From positions 1-26,924 of IMG/VR virus record IMGVR_UViG_3300005828_000091: a stretch of DNA of 26,924 nt. One strand, written 5' to 3'. The DNA comes from a virus. Each line of letters starts with the position of its first letter. The first letter of the stretch is position 1. Shown piece by piece: positions 5,282-10,509 of the stretch. A program made the translations under genes and the position numbers. The notes beneath the pieces were generated by a model. The model made no database searches and was not told where the DNA came from. It was given only the letters and a program-made list of their open reading frames with translations.

Positions 5282-5318
5282 TCCTCCTGTCTATCTGGGG
5301 TGGTCATATAGGTTTAGC
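5276..5318 (-). repeat. Intergenic cassette, copy a (with 9-codon ORF)
   Basis: On the - strand the unit reads GCTAAACCTATATGACCACC, then CCAGATAGACAGGAGGAATGATG. It encodes the mini-ORF MTTPDRQEE (ATG at 5307, TGA at 5280-5278), whose stop overlaps the tandem start of the 254-residue gene. Related copies are at 3686-3727, 3967-4003 and 3252-3290, with partial ones at 3489-3516, 4225-4240 and 3088-3107. Confidence 0.75.
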
Positions 5319-5333
5319 CTTCAAATCACTCAG

Positions 5334-5759
5334 TTACCCAATCATGTCGCGAATTTTCATTTCCAGGTTGTTTTGCATTTGATACATGTCCTGCGAAAAA
5401 ATACTTTCCATTGCGTGCATGACGGCAAACAGCAGCCCTTTGTCCAGTGTCTTTCTAACCTCTGCGAGAACCTCGTCATTGTTTTCGGCAATCCAGTTTT
5501 TGACAGCACCTCTTACAATGGGGTTAATCGCGTCATTGAGCAGTTCATGCAAAAGGGGTGGTTGATGCTTTGGCTCACGACCTCCATAACCAGTACCGGC
5601 ACCCTCAATAATTCGTGGTTTCAAAAGCATATCGTCAATGGCTTTATCAACCAAAGGTTTCAAATCCTCCTCGGTGATTAAGTCTCCGATACTTTCTATT
5701 ATTTTCTCGGAAACCCTCTCTTGTACGGTTTTTTGCTTTTCAATTTTCGTAGCTGTCAT
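5334..5759 (-). CDS. Helical hypothetical phage protein (141 aa)
   Basis: The start at 5759 is set by a strong AAGGAGGTAGAGAC leader; the longer frame to 5828 lacks an SD and overlaps the neighbour. The 141-residue protein is helical and charged (N-terminal ERVSEKIIESIGDLITEEDLKPLVDKAID, C-terminal MQNNLEMKIRDMIG), with a Gly/Pro-rich linker (GAGTGYGGREPKHQPPLL) at about 54-71. No Cys or membrane segment. The 'I.E.GTGYGG' linker followed by a helical domain occurs in conserved phage hypotheticals, but I have no function for it. Confidence 0.65.
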   Translation of the reverse strand: MTATKIEKQKTVQERVSEKIIESIGDLITEEDLKPLVDKAIDDMLLKPRIIEGAGTGYGGREPKHQPPLLHELLNDAINPIVRGAVKNWIAENNDEVLAEVRKTLDKGLLFAVMHAMESIFSQDMYQMQNNLEMKIRDMIG

Positions 5760-5790
5760 GTCTCTACCTCCTTCGGGTTTCGGTTGTATT

Positions 5791-6063
5791 TTATCGAGCG
5801 GAGAAAGGGTTTTTCCCTCGATGTGCATTTAGTTTCCCTGGCGACCAGTCCCATTGTTTTGCCTTGCTTCCTAACCGAAGCACCTCGCGAAAGTCTTCCT
5901 TTACAGTTTCTAAATTCACCCAGTCGCCACGACATAAGCGCTTGGCGATCGACTCCAACCTTTCGGCGTATTCCGCCAAGGTCTCGGACTGCTCTGACGT
6001 AGCCTTTTCGGGGTCATACCCTTGCATTACAGTCACCCATAATTTCCCATTCTCCGCAACCAT
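5791..6063 (-). CDS. Hypothetical phage protein (90 aa)
   Basis: The 90-residue, mostly helical protein (EQSETLAEYAERLESIAKRLC) ends in a basic tail, WSPGKLNAHRGKNPFSAR. It starts three bases after the TGA of the upstream paralogue gene. The SD is weak (AAGG about 15 bases away), suggesting translation by re-initiation. Family not recognised. Confidence 0.6.
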   Translation of the reverse strand: MVAENGKLWVTVMQGYDPEKATSEQSETLAEYAERLESIAKRLCRGDWVNLETVKEDFREVLRLGSKAKQWDWSPGKLNAHRGKNPFSAR

Positions 6064-6066
6064 TGA

Positions 6067-6414
6067 TCATTTCGGGTGCCTTGCGTTGTAGGCGTCGAGG
6101 GCGTCCGCGAGAACCACCCATTCCCGCCCAGCTATCTGAGCTTTAACAAACTTTATGGCCTCCACCAAATCCGCTACAGCAGGGCCGTGCTCGGGTTGGG
6201 TCTGCGCACGATAATTTATATATTTCATACAATCATTGGCGCGAACCGTTAGGCAGCTACCCTCTTTATATAGATCAACCAGCAACTCCCCCTCCGCAAA
6301 CTCGATAGCAGGGGCGGACAGGGCTTTAATCAACTGCTCGCGCTGGTCATTGTATATCCCGATCTTCTTGGCTTTCGCTGCAATTTCAACCAACTGATCT
6401 TCAGTAAAATTCAT
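6067..6414 (-). CDS. Paralogue A of a duplicated phage protein (115 aa)
   Basis: The 115-residue protein shares its C-terminal half with the product of 7573-7959: QTQ.EHGPAVADLVEA near the middle and ALDAYNARHPK at the end. A shared central EFAEGE motif is also present. The N-terminal thirds are only loosely alike (helical, EDQLVEIAAKAK versus EEHLEAIRQVY). The DNA of the shared block is nearly identical, including 36 identical bases at 6158-6193 and 7685-7720, so duplication or gene conversion is recent. It overlaps the end of the upstream Ala-rich gene by 14 bases. Function unknown. Confidence 0.7.
   Translation of the reverse strand: MNFTEDQLVEIAAKAKKIGIYNDQREQLIKALSAPAIEFAEGELLVDLYKEGSCLTVRANDCMKYINYRAQTQPEHGPAVADLVEAIKFVKAQIAGREWVVLADALDAYNARHPK
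6158..6193. repeat. 36-bp exact repeat, copy 1 (paralogue A)
   Basis: The block begins GCCTCCACCAAATCCGC and ends GGCCGTGCTCG. It is identical to 7685-7720 and encodes the EHGPAVADLVEA segment in both paralogues. Confidence 0.85.
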
Positions 6415-7024
6415 TTATCATCCCACCATATAATGTAAAGTGTTTGCGGTATAAGGATTCGATTTCTTCCCATTTGGGTTTCCTCGCGGCATAGGTGGCG
6501 ACGGCATAGAGAGCATTGGCGACGGCATAGGCAGCATCGGTGGCGGCATCGGCAGCCTTGGCAACGGCAGCGGCAGCGGCAGCGGCATTGGCGACGGCAG
6601 CGGCGGCATAGGCGGCGGCATCTACATCAGCGGCGGCAGCAGCGGCGGCATCGGCAGCCTTCTTTAACTGCTCAGCCGTGGCGACGCCTGCGTGATAATC
6701 GCGGATTGTTTGAATTGCGTCGCGCGGCGCTGTGCTATCACCTACAACCTCGTATATTGGTAAAACACTTTCCACAATATCGGCGAGGAAAAGACAGTAA
6801 TTGCGATAGTCCTGAGTACGCAGACACCAGATAGCATCCTCGATACCGACAGCATCCAGCAGCGTGATAAAATCTAGCGGCTCATCATCGCCGTTGGTTT
6901 TACCGAGATATGACAGCAGTTTTTCCCAGCCAGGTTTACAGGGGCGGTATTCTCGGATTTTATTCAGTGTTGTTTCCATGCCTATAGTTCCCACCATTCG
7001 ATAAACTTCACTTTCCACATCCAA
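6401..7024 (-). CDS. Ala-rich protein, Imm5-like (up to 207 aa)
   Basis: The N-terminal part (about 1-110) contains VGIEDAIWCLRTQDYRNYCLFLADIVESVLPIYE, then PRDAIQTIRDYHAGVATAEQL. After it comes about 70 residues of Ala/Asp/Val/Tyr repeats, and a C-terminal KWEEIESLYRKHF. This order (a helical 'edAiwcLR - CLFLA.. - AI..IR.Y..G' module plus an AAxxAAA array) is that of Imm5-like putative immunity proteins and related phage hypotheticals, as I know them. The frame opens with TTG at 7024. GTG 7018 and ATG 6997 are alternative starts, and no SD is decisive. The GC-rich repetitive array is prone to length change. Confidence 0.65.
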   Translation of the reverse strand: MDVESEVYRMVGTIGMETTLNKIREYRPCKPGWEKLLSYLGKTNGDDEPLDFITLLDAVGIEDAIWCLRTQDYRNYCLFLADIVESVLPIYEVVGDSTAPRDAIQTIRDYHAGVATAEQLKKAADAAAAAAADVDAAAYAAAAVANAAAAAAAVAKAADAATDAAYAVANALYAVATYAARKPKWEEIESLYRKHFTLYGGMINEFY

Positions 7025-7094
7025 TAACCAGTAAATTAATCCCGATCATCATTAGACTAATCAGGACAATGATTGATAGGAATACGATACTCAC
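7008..7094 (-). CDS. 28-residue membrane micropeptide, GTG start
   Basis: A short frame opens at GTG (7094) four bases after the upstream TGA, behind TTGGGTGA. It encodes 28 residues: MSIVFLSIIVLISL, then MMIGINLLVIGCGK. This is one strongly hydrophobic span ending in a Cys and a Lys. It fills the 73-base gap and overlaps the start of the Ala-rich gene. The uninterrupted hydrophobic composition argues against chance; the GTG start and small size argue for caution. Confidence 0.45.
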   Translation of the reverse strand: MSIVFLSIIVLISLMMIGINLLVIGCGK

Positions 7095-7097
7095 GAG

Positions 7098-7289
7098 TCA
7101 CCCAACTGTGTCGGGCGCTGTTATTTTGTCGTCGGGGATAAACTGACGGCTATCACCAAGTCGCTCGATCACTTCATCCTTGCGCTTGAGTTCGGCGATA
7201 AGGTTTCGAATAATGGTTCGCGCTTTTACAGGATGTGCCCAATCTAGTGAGGCTGTTGCTTGTGCAATCAATTCATCGTGCTTATTCAT
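7098..7289 (-). CDS. Small hypothetical protein (63 aa)
   Basis: The start at 7289 (MNKHDELIAQATASL) is chosen over the frame extension to 7334 because it makes an ATGA overlap with the upstream stop and an AGGAAACCAA leader lies before it. The 63-residue helical, charged protein (TIIRNLIAELKRKDEVIERLGD) is likely a short coiled coil. No family recognised. Confidence 0.65.
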   Translation of the reverse strand: MNKHDELIAQATASLDWAHPVKARTIIRNLIAELKRKDEVIERLGDSRQFIPDDKITAPDTVG

Positions 7290-7573
7290 TTGGTTTCCTC
7301 GGCTGCTTTTAGTTTCCGCAGTGCTTTCATCCATTCACATTTCAGCTCGGCATTATCTTCCTCCAGCTCGGCAACCTTGGCGCGCAGGGATTCATTGCTT
7401 ATTTGCAAATCAACTAGAGCTTTTAGTGGCCCTTTAGTGGTCACTTGCGGTAATAATTCATTCAGCTCAGCGATCCGCTTGACGTCAGCTTCTAACTTTT
7501 TACAGTTAAAACAATAAGTTTTTGAGCGCATTGATGGGTCAGCAATCCAGTCTAGTTCTTCGTCATTGGTCAT
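7286..7573 (-). CDS. Coiled-coil protein with CxxC (95 aa)
   Basis: The frame opens at a GTG (7576) followed directly by ATG (7573). AGGAGGAC is 6-7 bases from the ATG, which I take as the start. The 95-residue protein has one CxxC (YCFNCKKLE, residues about 21-24) and a long coiled coil containing SLRAKVAELEEDNAELK, the same heptad unit that is repeated in the 254-residue protein 2 kb away, with matching DNA (7361-7395). The two may co-assemble. Coupled by TGATG to the upstream paralogue B. Confidence 0.65.
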   Translation of the reverse strand: MTNDEELDWIADPSMRSKTYCFNCKKLEADVKRIAELNELLPQVTTKGPLKALVDLQISNESLRAKVAELEEDNAELKCEWMKALRKLKAAEETK

Positions 7574-7959
7574 CACTTGTCCTCCTTCGGGTGCCTCGCG
7601 TTGTAGGCGTCAAGGGCTTTCTTGATCCGATGATAGGCGAGCAAGCTATTGCATCCTGCTATCATGTCTTTCGCGTACTCGGCAGCCTCCACCAAATCCG
7701 CTACAGCAGGGCCGTGCTCGCGCTGTGTTTGTGGGCGGCGATGCCCTGTTGAGCATACGTGTGGCCCTGATTGGTCAGGTCCCCAGCGATACAAATCTGA
7801 ACCACCGTGTAAGTACTGGAAGGCATAAACTTCCCCCTCCGCAAACTCGACATCGAGGCGGGCGAGTTCGTTTATAAGTTCGTCTTCTGACAGTCTGCCA
7901 TGATTCGGCTTGTCACGGTATACTTGCCGTATCGCCTCTAAATGTTCTTCGCTAAACAT
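7573..7959 (-). CDS. Paralogue B, first full gene of the leftward cluster (128 aa)
   Basis: The C-terminal half matches paralogue A (6067-6414), ending ALDAYNARHPKEDK. The N-terminus differs (FSEEHLEAIRQVYRDKPNHGR), and the middle has an extra W/H/C-containing insert (RWGPDQSGPHVCSTGHRR) absent from A. I choose ATG 7959 over 7971 because no SD precedes 7971, while a leader ORF with a good SD (7991-7959) ends in TGATG and would feed ribosomes directly to 7959. Function unknown; being first after the promoter, it should be among the most expressed of the block. Confidence 0.7.
   Translation of the reverse strand: MFSEEHLEAIRQVYRDKPNHGRLSEDELINELARLDVEFAEGEVYAFQYLHGGSDLYRWGPDQSGPHVCSTGHRRPQTQREHGPAVADLVEAAEYAKDMIAGCNSLLAYHRIKKALDAYNARHPKEDK
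7685..7720. repeat. 36-bp exact repeat, copy 2 (paralogue B)
   Basis: Identical to 6158-6193, about 1.5 kb away in the same orientation, within the first gene of the leftward cluster. Confidence 0.85.
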
Positions 7960-7991
7960 CACAGCCACCATATTTTTATAAATGTACCCAT
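7959..7991 (-). CDS. Putative 10-residue leader peptide
   Basis: ATG at 7991 follows GGAG (8001-7998) by 6 bases and opens the frame MGTFIKIWWL, ending in a TGA that shares its A with the ATG of paralogue B (TGATG). It is the first start codon on the transcript from the promoter at 8016-8044. It may set translation of the first gene. The two adjacent Trp invite comparison with attenuator peptides, but no attenuator hairpin is visible. Confidence 0.35.
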   Translation of the reverse strand: MGTFIKIWWL

Positions 7992-8015
7992 CACTTTCTC
8001 CAAATAACTATATCT

Positions 8016-8044
8016 ATTATATCTACATATATTACACCTGTAAA
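8016..8044 (-). promoter_or_regulatory. Promoter for the leftward cluster
   Basis: On the - strand: TTTACA (8044-8039), 17-base spacer, perfect TATAAT (8021-8016). The expected start is near 8009, about 18 bases before the leader ORF. Confidence 0.85.
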
Positions 8045-8075
8045 TGTATATACACATAGTTCCAAGAATTCAATA

Positions 8076-8103
8076 TGTACATTTATTTGTCTACAAGTAC
8101 AAT
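8076..8103 (+). promoter_or_regulatory. Promoter P4 for the basic-protein gene
   Basis: TGTACA (8076-8081), 16-base spacer, TACAAT (8098-8103), the same architecture as P1-P3. The sequence is nearly symmetric: on the - strand TTGTAC (8102-8097) and TACATA (8079-8074) are also 17 bases apart, so it could fire both ways. Confidence 0.65.
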
Positions 8104-8136
8104 ATACTCTTTATTATATACGTAGGTGCGTACGTT

Positions 8137-8286
8137 ATGACTATTCGTAAAGTTAAAGGACCTCGAGGTGGCACACAGTATCAACTGGTATCTAAAAGCG
8201 GTAAAGTTTTAGGTAAAGGCTATACTAGAGCCGCCATGGAAAAACGTGAGAAGCAGGTAAATTATTTCAAACACAAAAATAAATAA
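8137..8286 (+). CDS. Small basic phage protein (49 aa)
   Basis: The start is placed at 8137 (MTIRKVKGPRGG) behind GTAGGTG; the longer in-frame extension to 8044 would begin upstream of promoter P4. The 49 residues are very basic, with a beta-hairpin-like core (TQYQLVSKSGKVLGKGYTRAAMEKREKQVNYFKH). Short 'Y.LvSksGkVLG...tr..AekrEkqv' proteins are common near phage terminase genes and are usually annotated as hypothetical. Nucleic-acid binding is an inference from charge. Transcribed from P4, divergent from the leftward cluster. Confidence 0.7.
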   Translation: MTIRKVKGPRGGTQYQLVSKSGKVLGKGYTRAAMEKREKQVNYFKHKNK

Positions 8287-8302
8287 GATCCAAGTATTTA
8301 CT

Positions 8303-8333
8303 AGTTTACACCGTAAACTGTCTGTAGTATAGT
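8303..8333 (+). promoter_or_regulatory. Promoter P5 with operator-like inverted repeat
   Basis: TTTACA (8305-8310), 17-base spacer, TATAGT (8328-8333). The -35 lies inside a perfect 7-bp inverted repeat, AGTTTAC (8303-8309) / GTAAACT (8313-8319) with a 3-base centre, a natural place for a repressor to bind. It drives the secreted-protein gene. Confidence 0.75.
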
Positions 8334-8383
8334 ATATATCTGATATAGTAATAGTGCTATATCTAAACGAGTAGGAGGTGTTA

Positions 8384-8713
8384 ATGAAATATATTTACGC
8401 TTTTCTGCTTTCATTAGTTGTAATGTGTCCGACATTTGCTGTGGAGTACGATTCTGGTGTAATAAAAGTACCAGTTTCGGTACATGATCCCGGTGCCGTA
8501 ATATGTTCGGTAGATATGCTATCGAATCAGGCTAGTCAAGCCGTAGACACATATAAACTTTTGCAAGTAGCTTCTACAGTCGAGCCCTGGTATTTCGCCG
8601 CCGCCGTCGATGCGGTGCTGATGACCGATATGACTGTTAACTCCTGGATATCGCCGCTGGCCGAAAGAGCCAAAGAACATGAGCGATGTCGATGCTCACT
8701 GACAGTCGTATAA
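8384..8713 (+). CDS. Secreted/periplasmic small protein, moron-like (109 aa)
   Basis: AGGAGG 5 bases upstream fixes the start at 8384. Residues 1-21 form a classical signal peptide: basic n-region MKY, hydrophobic core IYAFLLSLVVMCP, and a cleavage site after TFA. The mature protein of about 88 residues is mixed, with Cys in ICSV and in CRCS near the C-terminus that could form disulfides in the periplasm. No family is recognised. The gene has its own promoter (P5) and its own terminator (8756-8783), the hallmark of a phage moron. Superinfection exclusion or host-surface change is a reasonable but unproven role. Confidence 0.7.
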   Translation: MKYIYAFLLSLVVMCPTFAVEYDSGVIKVPVSVHDPGAVICSVDMLSNQASQAVDTYKLLQVASTVEPWYFAAAVDAVLMTDMTVNSWISPLAERAKEHERCRCSLTVV

Positions 8714-8755
8714 ATTAGGCGACACCCATAGAAGCCAAGCTCTTAATTGAGTTCT

Positions 8756-8783
8756 AAGGGCCGGAGATCTCCGGCCCTTTTTT
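8756..8783 (+). terminator. Terminator after the secreted-protein gene
   Basis: AAGGGCCGGA (8756-8765) and TCCGGCCCTT (8770-8779) form a perfect 10-bp GC-rich stem with loop GATC, running into TTTTTT. It isolates the secreted-protein unit from the terminase operon. Confidence 0.95.
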
Positions 8784-8800
8784 ATTAGTTCAAAAAATTG

Positions 8801-8829
8801 TTTACAAAGGTTTTTGAGCTATGTACAAT
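8801..8829 (+). promoter_or_regulatory. Late-operon promoter P6
   Basis: TTTACA (8801-8806), exact 17-base spacer, TACAAT (8824-8829). The expected start is at about 8836, immediately before the small-terminase ATG at 8837. Confidence 0.8.
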
Positions 8830-8836
8830 CTATCCC

Positions 8837-9124
8837 ATGAGTGAATCCAGAACAAATACAGCCTTATTAAGCATGTTACAGGCCAAATTCCCCAACTACC
8901 ATCCGCTAATCGCGATGGCTGAGATGGCCCATGACAATTCTGTAGAAGACGGTATCAAATTGAACTGCCATAAGGAAATTGCCAAGTATATTGAACCCCA
9001 ACTTAAAGCAGTAGAGCACCGTGGTACGGTGAAAGCTGATTTTGGAACTCTTCGAGTCGTTCCAGCTCAATTACCAAATCCGGTGGATACAAATGGAGCT
9101 GCCGCTTCATCCGAAGCAGCTTAA
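8837..9124 (+). CDS. terS: Terminase small subunit (putative)
   Basis: The 95-residue protein lies directly before the large terminase. The core 'NYHPLIAMAEMAHD - ED.IKLNCHKEIAKYIEPQLKAVEHRG' resembles short small-terminase-like proteins in which a helical 'HP...MA.mA.d....' unit and 'H+EIAkYi.PqLKAv' precede a beta tail. It would bind the packaging site and recruit TerL. Start ATG 8837: the frame extends upstream only through the promoter to TTG 8798. No SD is present and the ATG coincides with the predicted transcript start, so translation may be leaderless. The end overlaps terL by 32 bases. Confidence 0.65.
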   Translation: MSESRTNTALLSMLQAKFPNYHPLIAMAEMAHDNSVEDGIKLNCHKEIAKYIEPQLKAVEHRGTVKADFGTLRVVPAQLPNPVDTNGAAASSEAA

Positions 9125-10508
9125 ATTTATAGGGTCTTTAGCCAACGAAGTATTCTTCGGTGGTGCAGCGGGAGGTGGTAAGTCATATGTACTAAGAGCC
9201 GACGCTATTATTTGGTGCATGCAAGTCCCTGGTATCCAGGTATATTTATTTCGTCGTCTTTATAAGGACTTACTTCGTTCTCATATGGCTGGGCCTTCCA
9301 GCTTTCCTATTTTACTTCGTGAATTTATTGAAGATAAGTTAGTTCGTATAAATTACTCAGCTAATGAGATTATTTTTGAAAATAACTCTAAAATCGTTTT
9401 AGCGCATATTCAGCATGAGACTGATTTAGAAAATTACCTGTCTCAAGAAATAAATATCGCATTATTTGACGAAGCATCAACTTTTACAGAGAAAATGTAT
9501 CGATTTATACGTTCTAGGGTTCGAATCGGTGGATTACAAATTCCTGATGAGTTTAAAGGTCGATTACCAAGAATCGGTTTAGCCTCAAATCCACGTGGAC
9601 CTATGCATTCGTATCTTAAAACAGGTTGGGTTGATGCTGCACAACCAGAGACTGTGTTTACAGCGCCAGCTCTTGACGGCGGTATGTTAAGGGAATATAT
9701 TCCTAGTCGTATAGATGATAATCCTACCTTAACCAGCAATGATCCACAATATAAAGAACGATTGATGGGTATGGGTGACCCGGATATAGTATTAGCGTAT
9801 CTTGAAGGAGATTGGAATGCCGTAGAAGGTGCAGCTTTGAATATGTGGGATTCAGCTGTTCATATATTAGACCCATTTGATATACCATTTAGTTGGAAAA
9901 TAAAGCGAGGATACGACTATGGGTACTCTGCACCATACTCAGTTTTATGGATGGCTATCAGTAATGGTGAGTCGTATATAAATAGTGAAGGTCGGGAGTG
10001 TACATTGCCTAAAGGAAGCTGTATATTTATACGTGAGCTTTATGGTGATGATGGCCAAGAGCATGGTTTGAAAGAAGATGTACGACTTACCGCACAGAAA
10101 ATAAAGATGATTGAAATGACAGATTTAAGCGGTAAGCAAATTTCAAAAGGACCTGCTGATACGTCTATATTTAATAGTGAGCAAGGTCCTTCAATAGCGA
10201 GTATTATGGGCGAAGAAGGTATTGGATGGACTAGAGCAAATAAACGACCAGGTAGTCGTGTTATCGGTCTATCTACAATGCGACAAATGTTAACAGAAGC
10301 AACGAAAGAATTTCCAGAAAGACCGTGTATGTATATTTTTAACACGTGTCCTAGATTAATTTCTCATTTACCTTTATTATCAGTAGATGAGAAGAGTGGG
10401 GAAGACGTAGAGACTACGGGCCAACCAGATCACGACTATGACGTCGTTAGATACCTGCTACTTGATGTTGGAAATCAAGTTAGTGTGGTTAATATAGAGG
10501 GTATATGA
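9093..10508 (+). CDS. terL: Terminase large subunit
   Basis: The 471-residue protein is the ATPase/nuclease that packages DNA into the procapsid. Walker A is GGAAGGGKS (residues 23-31) and Walker B plus catalytic Glu is IALFDEAS (122-129). A SNPRG coupling segment follows, and the nuclease domain opens with YDYGYSAP (first metal-binding Asp) and ends HDYDVVRYLLLDVG (last Asp). Start 9093 is preceded by CGGTGG; the upstream in-frame start at 9042 has no SD. Its TGA is one base before the portal ATG. Confidence 0.95.
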   Translation: MELPLHPKQLKFIGSLANEVFFGGAAGGGKSYVLRADAIIWCMQVPGIQVYLFRRLYKDLLRSHMAGPSSFPILLREFIEDKLVRINYSANEIIFENNSKIVLAHIQHETDLENYLSQEINIALFDEASTFTEKMYRFIRSRVRIGGLQIPDEFKGRLPRIGLASNPRGPMHSYLKTGWVDAAQPETVFTAPALDGGMLREYIPSRIDDNPTLTSNDPQYKERLMGMGDPDIVLAYLEGDWNAVEGAALNMWDSAVHILDPFDIPFSWKIKRGYDYGYSAPYSVLWMAISNGESYINSEGRECTLPKGSCIFIRELYGDDGQEHGLKEDVRLTAQKIKMIEMTDLSGKQISKGPADTSIFNSEQGPSIASIMGEEGIGWTRANKRPGSRVIGLSTMRQMLTEATKEFPERPCMYIFNTCPRLISHLPLLSVDEKSGEDVETTGQPDHDYDVVRYLLLDVGNQVSVVNIEGI

Positions 10509-10509
10509 C

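Noticed and set aside
4723-5681. + strand frames over the coiled-coil and helical genes
   Set aside because: They are antisense shadows. They lack SD sites, and the - strand frames have coherent protein composition and tight coupling.
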